Shown piece after piece: positions 26,301-41,800 of a DNA stretch of 64,000 nucleotides. The notes beneath the pieces were generated by a model. It was not told the origin of the DNA. It saw only the letters and a list, made by a program, of their open reading frames with translations, and ran no database searches. Source of the DNA: Salticus scenicus. Lineage: Eukaryota; Arthropoda; Arachnida; Araneae; Salticidae. Each line of letters starts with the position of its first letter. The first letter of the stretch is position 1. The position numbers were made by a program, and so were the translations under genes. The stretch covers positions 109,667,092 to 109,731,091 of the forward strand of contig OZ005648.1 in the NCBI GenBank assembly GCA_963930645.1, given 5' to 3'.

Positions 26301-28285
26301 AACAATAAATGCCTCTTTTGGCAAGAACATGCACTGTTTATTAAAATGATGTTTATAATAGTAAATAAAATTTTGTTAAAATAATTGTAAGGCATCTTAA
26401 ACACAAAGCAACAAGATAGAGTGAACAGCTGTCACATGCTCTTGTAAAGAGCATAAACTGCTTTCACGCTTACAATCTTTTGGCTACATTTTGAAAATGA
26501 AGAAAATTTTAGTAGTAGAAGTGGTATATAGCTCAATTTAACAAACTAAAAACTAATCTTGCTAACTTTTCCAGTGTCCCACCGCAAAATTTGAACTATT
26601 TTCAGCCCTAACACAAGTACGATGCATTTCCTCATCAGCAACCTAAATTTTTACTTCTAATAACCTCCCTTTGTCACGAGAGTATAATTGCCGACGGCCA
26701 ATGTAATTTTATTATTATTATTATTTTGTGTGTGTGTAATAAAACTACGGGAGAAGCTTAAAATCGCTTCAAACCGTTGCATAGTTGTAAGCAGCCTCCT
26801 TCCATCTTTTCAACCGTGCTGCGAAGATACTGCAAGCATAAGAGCAGTCTCCCCTCCCTCTATTCGAGAGAGAGTAACCACCACCCACTACATATTGTCA
26901 CTCTTTATTTTATTTAAGTTACTTTAATATAAAAATAAAACTTTACTGAAATATTCTTTTCTTGCTAGACAAGCATCTCTGAAAAAATTTAATGCAACTA
27001 GAAATAAATGGATCATAAAGTTTAAAAATGTGTGCACCTATGGCTCTATTGGTTAAATACACATAAAGATCTTTGTCAGTTGTAGTTTCATGTAAAAATG
27101 TATCAAGTAGCTTCTCTTTGTCCATTATGACATATTCAGAATTTAAAAGAGAACTGATAAATCATTAATATTTATAAATTTAGTCTCATTAATATTTATA
27201 AATTTAGTATCCAGTTTTTAAACTTTAAAATATTTAATTACTCTTTTTTTTTTTTCTTTCCTCATGTATTATTAAATGTTTATGTAAGAAATCAAACATT
27301 TAGATTGTATCACCGAAAATATTTAGTATCCCGAGGCTGATTTTAAGTGGCGTAATCACTTTTGCTTTAGTCAAGAATGGGAGAGAGAGATATTAAAAAA
27401 TTAATATTTAGACTCATAACATTATTTAAAACAAACTAATTACTTAAATATAAAAGTATAAATTGTTCTTTAAGAACGGTCTTGTAATTGGTTTAATTTT
27501 TTTCCCTTGACAAATATTTTGAATTAAATACTCTTAATATATTAAGGGGTTACACATCAAAGGCTACAAAAAACACATTTTCTCTCCCTTCTCTCCTCTC
27601 TCTCTCTCCCCCAATCCTCCTCTAATAGAATAAAATAAAAATAAAAAAATTATTCAAAAGATTTAGCATATAAAGAGCATTTAAACAATGTTTTATAAAA
27701 TGTACATTAAAAAATTTGGAGAATTTAGCCGGCGGGTGCTGGTTTCCGGATACCTTTCAGAAAAGTTGTGGACACGATTTCTCAAAAACTAATGCATTGA
27801 CCTCACTGAAATTTTGCACACTTCAAAAAATAGAATTGACCATTGCTTAAACGAGGGTTACAAAAAAAAAAAAAAATAATAATAATAATAATAATAATAC
27901 TTTAATGTCCATATGCTAAATTTTTTCCTTTTAAATTAGAAATAAATTAAAACAAATTTAAAAATAATTTATTAAAATTAATTATATAAAAAATACTCGT
28001 TTTTAATTTTGTTATTATGATTCTTAGAAATACAAACTATAGTTGCTTATAAATAAATTTTTAAAATTTTAATTGCTAATATATAATAATAAAAACTTAC
28101 TTTCATCATGCAATAAATAAACTAGATAAACATTAAGGATTTTTATCGACGATTTTTACTTCCATTACCCTACTACCGTAGGTAATGGAAGTATTGTATT
28201 CGGTCTGAAAATTCGATATCGGGTTTTCACCTGATTTACACGTTTTAAGGTCCCCTGAGTCCAAAAAAGTGGTTTTTGGCAATTG

Positions 28286-28327
<42 letters not shown>

Positions 28328-31300
28328 GGAGAATCTTCTGGCTACTATAGCTCAGAAACTAATAAAGATAGAGCTACGAAATTTTAGAATTGAAATACGT
28401 CTGGTGTACAGATGAAATTTCCAAATTTTGGTGAAAATTGAAAAACCGGAAGTGGGACATCGGAAACCGGAAGTGGGATCGTAAGTCCGTATCTCAAAAA
28501 CGGCTCTAACGATTTTCTTCAAACTTGCTATATAAACACTCTGTTAGATGTCCTTTCGAATGATATAGTTGGTTAGTTCAGGAAAATTGATAGGCGTCCT
28601 GTATAAATAGCTCAATTTCAGGCCACGCAAAGGCGTTCCTTTAAAAACGGTTGTACGGATTTTTTTCAAACTCGCCATTTTAACTCACTTTTAAATATGC
28701 TTTTGTATGTAATTATTGTTTTCCTGTCAATAATTGAGTTTAACCGGAAGTGGGACATCGGAAACCGGAAGTGGGACCGTAAGTCCGTATCTCAAAAACG
28801 GCTCTAACGATTTTCTCTTTAGGTCACTTTTATGTTTTCTGATCACATTATCTCTCAAAAATGCATATAATACGTGTAATAGTGGGTAATGGAAGTCGTG
28901 TGGTTGTTTCACACCAGATTTTTTTTTTCTTTCCTAATATTTAACTTAAATGTTTCTATCAAAGTTTAAGATAAGTTAAGAGTAAAATAAATTATTTATA
29001 ATTGTTGTTATGATAATAAGCAAATTGCTTTTGCTCAATTTGACAAATTTGCTTTTTATTTTTACCAAGTAGATGGGAGCACTGCAGTAAATTCAAGTAA
29101 CGGGAGTTGTCTCTACGAATATAAAATCTATAATTTTGACTTGGCTTTTTTTACTTCCATTACCCTACTACCGTAGGTAATGGAAGTATTGTATTCGGTC
29201 TGAAAATTCGATATCGGGTTTTCACCTGATTTGCACGTTTTAAGGTCCCCTGAGTCCAAAAAAGTGGTTTTTGGCAATTGGTCAGTGTGTATGTGTGTGT
29301 GTGTGTGTGTGTATGTATGTGGAGAATCTTCTGGCTATTATAGCTCAGAAACTAATAAAGATAGAGCTGCGAAACTTTAGAATTGAAATACGTCTGGTAT
29401 ACAGATGAAATTTCCAAATTTTGGTGAAAATTGAAAACCCGGAAGTGGGACATCGGAAACCGGAAGTGGGACCGTAAGTCCGTATCTCAAAAACGGCTCT
29501 AACGATTTTCTTCAAACTTGCTATATAAACACTCTATTAGATGTCCTTTCGAATGATATAGTTGGTTAGTTCAGGAAAATTGATAGGCGTCCTGTATAAA
29601 TAGCTCAATTTCAGGTCTCCCAAGGGCGTTCCTTTAAAAACAGCTGTACGGATTTTTTTCAAACTCGCCATTTTAACTGACGTTTAAATATGCTTTTGTA
29701 TGTAATTATTGCTTTCCTGTCAATAATTGAGTTTAACCGGAAGTGGGACCATAAGTCCGTATCTCAAAAACGGCTCTAACGATTTTCTTCAAACTTGATA
29801 TATAAACACTCTATTAGATGTCCTTTCGAATGATATAGTTGGTTAGTTCAGGAAAATTAATAGGCGTCCTGTATAAATAGCTCAATTTCAGGCAATCGAT
29901 TGCTTGGAAAAGTTTAATTCAGTGTGAATGCATGTTAAGAAAACGATATTCTTTTTCTAATTATTATTTTAAATAACTTACTTGACGGGTAGAGCAATTT
30001 TGTTACTTATTTAAATCAAAAATGTATATGAAATGTTTATAATGTGTGTAGTACTGAGTAATGGAAGTCGTGTGGCTGTTACACACCAGATTTTTTTTTC
30101 TTTCTTAAAAAAATAAAATAAAAATAAATAAATGGTCTATAAATTTTAATAAATATTGATTATGCTAATAAATAATCCTTAATTAATATTACCTAGTTCT
30201 GTAATTATAATTTAGATTATTCATAGTTTTTTAATGTAAGTTAAATCAATAATGAAAGTTTCTAGGTCATATTCATAGTTTCAACTAAACTTTGTGTTTG
30301 TTTAAATATTTCGTAATACCTACGATGAGTGTGGCTTTAAACATGTGCTTTGTAAATTTATTTCTGGCGAAGCTCTCTTTTTTTCCCCCCCAAGGTTGGG
30401 TCACTTTTTGTGTATTTTAAGTAATATCGCTTGCCAAATAGGAAACCTTGCATTTTTTTAGCTCAAGTGGGAGTGGTGACTCCTGACGAATTACCTTAAC
30501 ATTCTCAGCAATTTATTTATTATTCAAATATTTGTGTCCTGTTCCATAATTTCAGCTTTACTTATATTTTGTCTTTGGTTCATTTTGTTACTGTCAGTTC
30601 GAAAACTTTCGATTACAACCATTAAAAAGCTCCTTTTTATGTTTCTATATGTTTTGTATTCTTATTGGAGTTATTTTAAAGTGAGTAGCCTAATTTTTTT
30701 TTTTTTTTTTTTTTTTTAATATAAATTTAAAAAAATACTAGTCAAATTATTTAATTAACTAGTTACCAAATTGGCTTTTATGAGCTGTTGTGACAAATTA
30801 CTCATCTGTTTATTTTTCATTCTCATTCTTTTTGTTATAATACACACACACACACACACATATATATATTAAAATTTTGTTGTATATTTATTTTTCAAGT
30901 TTGGTTTGTTTATTTTTTAATCATGAATAAGTTGTATTCGCATATATTTTTGTTTACAAATTTTTGAATCTTAAAAAGTATCAAATGTTTCTGAAAAATT
31001 TTCATAAAAACACGCAAATTTATATTAACTCTTTATTTACTTTTTACCTGCAAGAATAGTTTTGCTTTACAATGCTGGGGAGAGAAAAAAAAACCTAAAC
31101 CTATTTTTGTTTTCTCAGTAATACATAGATATGAAATTCTGCACAAAACGGAATATAATTTAGTATGACAGGACTTATCTTAATCTATTCTTCCATATAA
31201 AGTCATGCAGTAACTGTGTTCCTTTCCCTAGCATCTGTTACTATATTCATTTCTTAAAATTTCTTTAGTATAGCTATAGCACAAAGCCCCTTGGCAGCTA

Positions 31301-34300
31301 CTAAATATTTGCACTCAATTTGGCATTCAATGACAATTAAAATAGTTATCGCAACTGCGTAAATAAAGATCTTGACGAGAAACATCCGAGCTACTTTGGT
31401 GCCGATTTTTAAATTTCGCCAAGGTTTTTATACTGAAGCTGTTTCATTTCTTCAGCACGATTTTTCTCAATTTTATTTTAATTATTTAATATGTATATTT
31501 GCACGTTCATTTTTTTCCCCCAACATGAAAAGAAATATTTATTTATGAATCATAGAATCTTTCGATATATAGTTTTTCTAGTTTTAATAAAATTTTTACT
31601 AGTTATATTTGTGTCACAAAATTTGTTTACTGTCAGAAGTTTCCATTTTTTACTTCCTTATACAAAGTATAAGGAAGTATAGTAATCCCGATTTGCGAAA
31701 TGGATTTTGTATTTCACATTGCTCGAAAACGAATGATCGCTGAATGTTGCTAATTTATACGTGTGACTTTCATGATGTCTAGTTGTACACCTGCAAGTGT
31801 CATCTTAACACGAGCTCTCGTTTTAGAGATATAAGGGATTTTACACGATTTTTCGTGACGTCTGTATGTGTGTGTGTCTGTGTGTGTGTGGGTATGTCGC
31901 ATAACTCAAAAACGGTTGGACGTAGAAAGTTGCGAATTGGTACATAGGTTTGTTATAACATCTAGTTGTGCACCTCCCTTTTTGGACTTTCTATGATTTT
32001 CCGTATTGGAGATATTTAGGAAAATTAGGTTCATAATGACAAAAATACATAGGTTTTAGCCATAATGTATCAAAAAACGGTATAGACAAATCTTGCAATC
32101 GATTTTTAACTAACTTCTCGACTAGCTAGATATTTGAAATTTTCAGGACAGCTCACAACACGGTGACAGTACATTTTTCTAATAATTTTAGTCAACTATT
32201 TCAAGTCCCGCTGCCTTCGGCAGCGCTTATATGATTCGACAGAAAATTTATTTAACTAACTTCCCGACTAGCTAGACATTTGAAACTTTCAGACTAGATA
32301 GAACACGGTGAAAATAATTTTTTTTAATACTTTTAGCCAACTGTATAGGGTCCCTGCTGACTTCGGCAGCGTTACCAGTGCAAATCTTGGAATCGATTTT
32401 AACTAACTTCCCGAGTAGCTAGACATTTAAAACTTCCGAAAAAGCTCAGAACACTGTGACAATGCATTTTTTAAATATTTTTAGCCAATTGTTTCGGGTC
32501 ACTGCTGCCTGCGGCACCGTTTATATGGTTTAACAGAAAATTTATTTAACTAACTTCCTGACTAGCTAGACACTTGAAACTTTCAGAATTGTTCAGAACA
32601 CGGTGGATATGCATCGTTTTAATACTTTTAGCCAACTGTTTCAGGCCCCTGCTGCCTTCGGCAGCGTTTATATGGTTCAACAGAAAATTTATTTAACTAA
32701 CTTCCCGACTAGCTAGACATTTGAAATTTCAGAGTTCAGAACACGGTGAAAATACCTTTTTTTAATACTTTTAGCCATTTTTTTCGGGTCCCTGCTGCCT
32801 TCGTCAGCGTTACCAGTACAAATCTTGCAATCGGTTTTTAACTAACTTTCAGAAAACCTCAGAACACGGTGATAATTCATTTTTTTTTATAATATTTTCA
32901 GCCAACTGTTTCGGGTCCAGTGTCAATGTTTTTTAACATTATGTATATTTCTAAAAGTGTATAAGGAAGTCATGTGGTGCCCACATCAGATTTTTTAAAA
33001 TTAAATTTAAGCCTTTTCCATTTATTTAAATTTATTAAAAATTGCTATCATTATTTTAGAAACTTTACCTTTCTTTTCAGTAATTTTAAAATGTTAATTA
33101 TAAATATTTTTAAATAAATTTCTTAGTGAACTAAAGACGTAATATCCTTCTGAAGTCATAATAAATACATGAAAGTTAACCCTTACAGGACCATAAGATG
33201 TCCAAGACTAAATATGCCAATACAACACAATATTTTAGCTATTGTGGGTGTAAAGTAAGAGAATATCACCAGAAAAACATAGCAAGGTGTATAGGTTTCC
33301 TATAATTTCATGGGAAATATTTTTCCCTATGGACCATAAAAGTAAATAAACGAAGAGTTAGGTTTATTATATCGGTATTTTATTTATTGCTTTGTAATAC
33401 AAATTTATTGCTTTGTAATATAAAAATTATCAGAAAAGTAAAATAAATAGTTAGTTATGGTATTCTACGAAACAATTTCGTTTACTTGTGAAGCACAAGT
33501 GGACATTGCACATAAACACATTTATTATGTGTCCTATTTTCTATACGTTTTTTTTTTTTTATTATTATTATTCGTTCAAAAACACATTTTCTGCCTTGGA
33601 CATACGTTTTATTTTGACATTCAGTAAAAAAAATATCGATTCAATAATAATTGAACAATCGATAACGATTTTTGTAGAAGGGAAAAATATTTCCCTTGGG
33701 CGTGAAAGGGTTAACTTAATTTTTTTCAACATATATTAATAATAATGCATAATACATATCGGCATATAATGAAGCTGTTTCATTGCTTTAGCACGAATTA
33801 ATTTCTCTCTCTCTCTCTTTTTTTTTTTTTTTTTTTTTTTAAACATATAAAGAAATATATTTACCTGTTTATGTATTTGTTTTTGACATTTTTTCAAATT
33901 ATTAATTTTAAAGTTACAATGGGATTTTTGATATTGATAACTCAGAATGTTCCTTAAAAAGAATCAATTTACCTTATATTGTGTTCTTTAAGTTTCGCAT
34001 TTTCTTGCATCTTATGATTCAGCCGACTGACCACCGATGTCAACTCGTGCCTAAGGTTAGATGTCTCCTTGCAGCCGTTGCTCTTCAGCAACTGATATGC
34101 AGAGAGGGGTCGAAGAAAAACTATGCGACAAACTGGCCGAGAATTGTTCAAAATCTGGCTTACCTCGCTAGAGTCTTTTCCAATGACAAGATGACCATTC
34201 ACCTCGAGGAGCCTTAAATAAGAAACAAATATGTTATTGTATATCTTAAGCAAACAAATACTAAGGAGCGTCACAAACAATTCGAACTCAAGAACAGCTA

Positions 34301-35795
34301 AAGAACACTATTGCTGTAAAATCCCGATTAATTGTCCTTTTATGGAAAGCATTCTACGTTCTTTCTAGAAAATTAAGTAAAAAAAAAAAAAAAGCATGCA
34401 ATTAATTTGTCAAGTTAAAATCTTTCAAGTGAATTTTAACTCTTTTCTTATTATCCGATTGAACTGAAACTGTGCAACATGTATAACTTCGACGATAATA
34501 CATGCTCAAGCAGTAACAAACTTAGGGGAAGGGCTCTGAACTCAAACTGGGCTTAATTTTATTGGTTTTTGTTCGGGGTGGGCCATACATTGCAAAACAA
34601 ATTTTTGGATGTTACATTGGGTCAGGTAAGCAAAGTTTTCGTACGGGTGGTGCCCATCCCTAAATTTTGAGGTTAGAAGCCGATTACATAAGGAGAGGGT
34701 TCTGCTTAATAGAGCGATACATTTCAATGAGTATAAAAGGGCAGTTTGCTATAACATAAAATTTTTGAGAGTTCAGAATATTTTATTTGTCCTCTATATA
34801 ATACATACTTTTATGTTTAAGTGTGTCAACATGGATATCTCTGCTGAAAGATTGCAAAGGCTCTTAAAAGATATCTGCAAACTTGGAGTAGAATGTGCTG
34901 AAGATAACTTAAATTTTATTAGATTTTGCGTCTATTAATAAAAGATTAAACAAGGATTTTTTAAAATAAATATGAGGCCATTTCATAATAAAAGATTAAG
35001 CAAGGATTTTTTTAAACAAATCTAAGACCATTTCACCAGTTGAGTGAACCAATTAAAAGTTCTTGAAAACAGAAATATTAAATGAGGCATTAATATCATC
35101 ATCTTTATACCAGTGTCCTAGAAGCTAACTTTGATCTAGATACGAGCGGTGAAAGTGTAGGTAGGTATTGTTCTATTGTACGAAATTGATATCCAAATAC
35201 ATGACAATGACTGTTGGAAAAATGCTTATCTAAAATGGAGCAAAATTACTGTATTACTTCGAAAAGTATTGCTGACGATCATTGATAGCTGCAGAACATT
35301 TAATTCACTATCTCTTACCCGTAATTTTATACTCTAAACTAATGATCTATTGTTAACCTGGCTTTTAGAATTTTAAAAATGCTAAAAAACAGGAAAAAAT
35401 ATCACTTTAAAATTACTCACTGTAAAGGTGTTTAATGTTTTGTGTTAATGCCGATTGTCTACTCTAGGGACCTAGGCATAGATGGATTGCCCTCCGTGAA
35501 GGTCTCTTTCACTCATCATTAAGGAAAACAGCTTGCAAATGCAGGTGAAAAGGCTATTAAAAGTTGCCGATTCTGTTCTAGGAGAGAACTTAAAATTCAG
35601 CCATATTTTTAGTTACATATGCTTGGATTAACAATACAACGGAACATCACTTCTATAGCAAGAATAACCAGGGTGAAAAAAATGGTCCTTATATATTATA
35701 CAAAATATTTTTAAAATGTAATTTATCCGTTAAGCTATTATAAATATTTTTAAATTTCATTGGAAATTGTAAAATATGAATAACAATTTCAACTG

Positions 35796-35831
<36 letters not shown>

Positions 35832-38800
35832 TCTGAAACAAAATGTGCCTCCAGCACAATTTCCAACTTTATGTCGTAATGAATCCAAATATTCTTGTAT
35901 GGCCCTATTAAATGAATTATTGATGCTACTCAAACCAATTTCTATATAGTTTTTTGAATCTTAAAACTGTATGTTAATTGTGTTTTGCACAGTATAGAAA
36001 TATCGAAATTTGCTTAAAAGAAATCTCTCAGACCATAATGTATCCAAATTCTTTTGCACAGTCTGTGCAAAAACCAGTTGTGCTATATACACGATTTTCA
36101 ATAGGAAATGTAGTAAATTCGACTAATTTGTATCAGTTTTTAGAAATTCTAAAATATTTATAGAAACTAGAATGGAGACAGGCAGACATACGAATTGCGT
36201 CAAATACTTTTTCAAACTCTAAAAACGCATAATACAACTAAAAATCTGCTTCAAGCTATTTTCCTGTACATCCCCATAATGTATCTGAATGTTTTTATGT
36301 GGCCTCTAAGCCAGTTAATAATCGTAATTCTATTAGAAATATGCTTTTGTGCATTTGAATGATATATGTTCATTTCTTTATGATTTGTGCTTCAACAATC
36401 TCTGAATTCTTTTGAGAGTCACTATACACAAACTAGTTGTGCCATTCATACTTTCAATGGAGAAAATGCCATAATAAACGTGAGTAATATTATATCAACT
36501 TCAAAGCTTTTTTACGAAATAAACCCGCGGATTAAAAAAAAAAAAAAAAAAAAAAACCAGACGAAACAAAGTCACGAAGACTTTTCAACTTTGTTAAATT
36601 AAAATGATAATTTATTGTTAAATAGAAGATTGTTTTTTCCATATTTCTGATCTGCTGCTATTTCAACTAATTTACAATTCATGTATAATATTTTAGTGTA
36701 ATTAATTCAAATGTAGAAATTTGCATAATAGTATTGGAATAAAAGTGTAGAATGTCTAAAATGCTGAATTCTTTACTTCATATAAAATTATCCCATTATA
36801 AATATATGTGTACATAAGAATATAAAATATGCTAAAATTCTTTTAAAGAATAATTAATTTATAAAAGGAAGAAGATTCACAATTATATTAATTGCTTCTT
36901 ATAATCTAGAGACTAATTGTTAATCAAGTGTACTTTTGATTCTAAAAAAAATCGGATATTGTAGTCAGACAATATGCAATTTGCGGTGCCCGTTTTGTTT
37001 AATTTCGGGCCCTATTGATATTTTCGTAGGGAAATGCATGCTTCTCGTTCCTATTCGATAATCAGAGCCTGAAAACGTTAATTGTAAAACGTTGTAGTTT
37101 CTTATTTAGGACTGTTATATCTAGTTAACACCTCCCTTTTTGGTCAGCACATGATCTCCTGTTTTACAGATATCCATGACAACTCAGAAATGGTTAGCCA
37201 ATAAAAGATTGAAATTAAATATGAAGAAACATCTAGTTGTGCACTTCTTTTTTTTTTTGGTACGCAGAGATTTCGAATTTTCTATATCTAATTAATTCAT
37301 TGCTAATCAAGAAATTTATGCATGATAAATAAATTTTAAGTGTGATTATGTTGTTCATAGCTGTATGTAGTCGAAAACATTTTTGTAAAGTTTTCTCTAC
37401 TTTACTGAATTGTATAAAAATTCATTATTTATGAATAGTGGTGGAGAAAGTTACAGACAACGTACTGGTGAAGTCACAGATATATCAATATTTTCGTAGA
37501 CGTATTTGCATTTCGAAAGCTTATTTGGACAAAGCCATATTCCCATTTGTATTAAACATTATATGTGTTGTAAGTGAAAAAAAGAAGAAAAAAAAATTAA
37601 AACTTGCATTGAATAAACAGCTGTTATTCACTATCATGAATTTGCATTAAATTAATGAATATGATTTCAATTCAGTTATTTTTAACACCGTTTATTTTAT
37701 TAATTTTATCAATTACAATATATAAATAAATATTAACTTAAAAAAATATTAAAATGCACTTTCTTATTGCAGAATACTGGTCACCTTATTCTGTCATTGT
37801 GAAACTAAAATATAATTTTGATTATTTTGGAATCATAATCACTTTTTAATGTCTTGCTGTTTAACACTTTTGCGTCCGCATGTTTTTCTCTCTTTGGAAG
37901 TACGTTCCGCCTGTGGGCGTTATTTTTTCAAGCTACATTATTTCAGAACAAGGTTTTCTGTATCCATATTTATATTACATATGAATATACATAATAATTA
38001 TATTCTTTCTAATGAAAGAATTTATATCCCTAGTATTTTGATAGTACAAATATAGTTACAGATTCCAAAATGACATGAATCTACGTCAGCGGTTGCGAAA
38101 GTGTTAATTTGAAGAATCATTTTATATTTAATACAATATACAGATTATTGTTATACCTGTCGCCAATTTGTAAATCTGTGCTATGATGAGCCCATTCGAC
38201 TTTTGGTATGGAGGGCTTTCCACTTTGAGATGAAATTAAGACTGAATTTTCCAGAGCTAGATGTTCGCTAGCATGCAATGCAGGTATAGAACCCTTCTCT
38301 TTGACGGAACATATGTAGGAATGAAGTACTTCACACACTTCCTTCTAAAAACGGAGATTGGAATTAGTTTTTAATAATCCACCAGTTACAAATACATATA
38401 TAATCTTTATCTTTGAAATCATACAATTCTGGGAGATTAAATGACTGTAAGCCTATGTATCGTAAAACAGAAAATTGCCTGACAACAAAGCGTCTAAGAA
38501 AAAGAGCACAATTTAAAAATTTTCCCCCTGTTCCATACATACATATGTATTTGGTTATTTGAAAATTTTCTTATTTGAACAAAAGACATTTTCCATTTAA
38601 AAATAAAGAAAAGATTATGTCGTTCACATAGACTATAAAATCTTTCCAACTACATTTACTCGTTATATTGCTTAATTTATAAATATATTTTAACTTTTAA
38701 CGAAGTCTTTATAATATAATTATAGAGGAAGAAAACTTTAAAAAAATATCTTTATAGCTTTACTTTTAAAAGAAAAAACTATATAACAGATTGCTTTTGT

Positions 38801-41800
38801 ATAGTCTTGTATATCGTCCAGAAATAGCTAGGCTATAAAAACATTTTGTTTTTAACTACGGAATACAGAATTTCACAAAAGAATTTTTAGTAGTTTTATT
38901 GCTAAAGAAAATTTATGAAAAAAGATTGCATATGTGTAGTTTCGTTTATCTTCTAAAACTTACTTATAGAGTGTATTAAAAAGTCTCATAAGACTAAAAT
39001 GTTAAACTGAGCAATTTCCACGTATATTTGATATATATGAGCAAATCTAAACTAATCCAGTAAACCAATAAATTATGTTGATAACACATTATTCTACAGG
39101 AAAAATGCTTTATGTATCTGAATAATATGTTGATTTCGTTATATTATGTGCTCTATAAAGATGTTAAAATGTATTTCAAGTAAATTCTTCTCACATCCCA
39201 TAATGCTCAGGAAATATTTTGTTAGTATCTGTATACAAGAAAGTTGCACTATTTATACTTCTGTTTAGGCTAGAGAACAAGCTATAGGGAATTTAAATAA
39301 CACGAATGTAACATTTAAAATGAGATAATGAATACAAAAATTTTAAAACTTTAAAAATACATTTTAATTAAAAACATTAAGATACACGACAGATGTTTCG
39401 GCTAGAACACTAGCCCTCCTCAATGTCAAACATACAAGCACAACATTTATAAAAATTCATAATACAGCATAACAAGATTATATATTCAGGAGGAATAGCT
39501 TTGACCTCGTTCAAGGCAAAATGTATTCATTTGTATTCATTATCATTCATGTTTTTTTGTATTAATTATCTCATTTTAAATGTTACATTGGTTTTAATAT
39601 ATTAATGAGACGTATAAATTATGTTTAATTTTATTAAATTAAGTAACACGTATTATTTTCAAGTCATTCCATAAATATTATCTGAAATTTGAGAGACAAA
39701 CTAACTGAAGTCGTAAACAGAGTTTTAATTGTTAAAAACGTTTAACAACTAAAATTCCAATTAAAGCCCGTAATGTATCTGATTATTTTTGTGTGGCCCT
39801 TTAAACCTAATCATATGTTTCATTGACGACAGGTTTTTACGCACATGGCTGATAAATGCTAATTTCATTATGTTTTCTGCACATACAAAGGTGTTAAAAT
39901 AAGCTTTATATAAATACCTCTCGTAGAACGGAATACGTTAGAATTATTTGGTTATTTCTGTATCACAAACCAGTGGTGATACACGATTTTCAGCAGAGAA
40001 CATCCCATAGTGAACTTAAATATCATAATATCAGCTTCAAAGAATTCCATGAATATTTAGGGGGCTAGAGCGTAAACAAACAGAAGTCAAATACTTTTTT
40101 ACTTTAAAATTGTTAAAAATGGCTTTCCTTTTTTAGAAGTTAAAGATTTTATTGAAATAAAACTATTACCAGTTTATTTAAAGAGACATTGAACAGATAA
40201 AAGGACAATTCAAAACTATTTATTATTAATAGTTTGCTCCCGTGGAATACACAAGGAAGAAAATTGACAATTTAAAAAGAGAAAAAAAAAAAACTTAAGT
40301 CTAGCCCAAAGCGTGTACTATTGTACGTGTTTTGATCTGGCTAAATTTCTTCTTTTAAGTCGAGCAGCAGTAATTTTACAGAAAAATTTCTCTATAAAAA
40401 ATCTGGTGTGAAACAACCATATACGACTTCCATTACCCACTATTACACGTATTATATATGCATTTTTTGGAGATACTATATGCATTTTTTTGAATTTTCC
40501 AGTAAGAGAATCTTGATACATGTGTAAAGACATATAAAACAGAGTTTACATAGCGAGTTAAAAAAAAAAACTAACCAAGAAGACCGTTAATTTTCCTGTA
40601 ATGACCACGTAATACATGAGAAAGGGTATCTAAAACGGATTTATATAACAATTTTCAAGAAAATCGCTAGAGCCATTTTTGAGATACCAACTTTTACCAA
40701 AACTTGGCATACTCAATTATTGACCGGAAAAAAATTACATACAAAAAGGTATTTAAAAGGGAGTTAAAAATGGCGAGTTTGAAAAAAAAAAAAAAAAAAA
40801 AAAAAGAAAAAGAAAAATCCGTTTAGCCGTTTTTAAAGGAACTCACTTGTGAGATCTGAAATTGAGCTATTTATAGAGAACGTCTATCAATTTTCCTGAA
40901 CTAACCAACCATATCATTCGAAAGGACATCTAATAGAGTGCTTATATAGCAACTTTGAAGAAAATCGTTAGAACCGTTTTTGAGATACGGACTTAAGGTC
41001 CGATATAAGGTTTCCAATGGTCCACTTCCAGTTTTCTAATTTTTACCAAAATTTGGAAAAATTTTCTGTATACCCGATCTGTATCAAATCTGAAGTTTTG
41101 TAGTTTTATCTTTATTAGTTTCGGAGATATGATAGCCAGAAAATTCCCCACATATGCACACACGAACTGACCAACTGCCAAAAACTACTTTTTTGGACGC
41201 AGAAGGCCTTAAAACGTGTAAATCAGGTGAAAACTCGATATCGAATTTTTGGACCGAATACAATACTTCCATTAACCACGGCAGTATGGTAATGGAAGTA
41301 AAAATGAGGGAAAATAACCGACATTGAAAAGGAGTTAAAGTCCGCATGTCTGTCTTGTGATCTTTTTGAACCATTTTATGATAAAATTCTAAAATTTTCT
41401 ACATTTTAAAATAAATAGGGCACATTTTACACATTAGAAATTGTTTTATTTTAATTATCATATTTTGATATTTTATTCTGTGTAACACCCCCCCCCCCTC
41501 CTTTCTTTTTACCTGTTTCCTAAATTTCCGATTTTAATACATGCTCCAAAAATCAGTATTTCAGTAATTAAAGCCTTAGTCAATTTTTTTAATACGATGT
41601 ATAATAAAAATAATTTAACAATTTAAAAAATAATTTGTAAAATTACATATATATATGTACACATAATCATTAGAGGAAATGTCTGTCAGAGGAATTTCAG
41701 TGTTTGTATGAGAATACAGAGATTGTAAAGGAGTTAAAGTCAGCATTTCTGTCTTGTGATATTTCAAACATTTTATACTAAAATTTTTCACATGTTAATA

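Noticed and set aside
28727..28912. 61-residue minus-strand frame
   Set aside because: It is inside Helentron-like copy B1 and is broken in B2.
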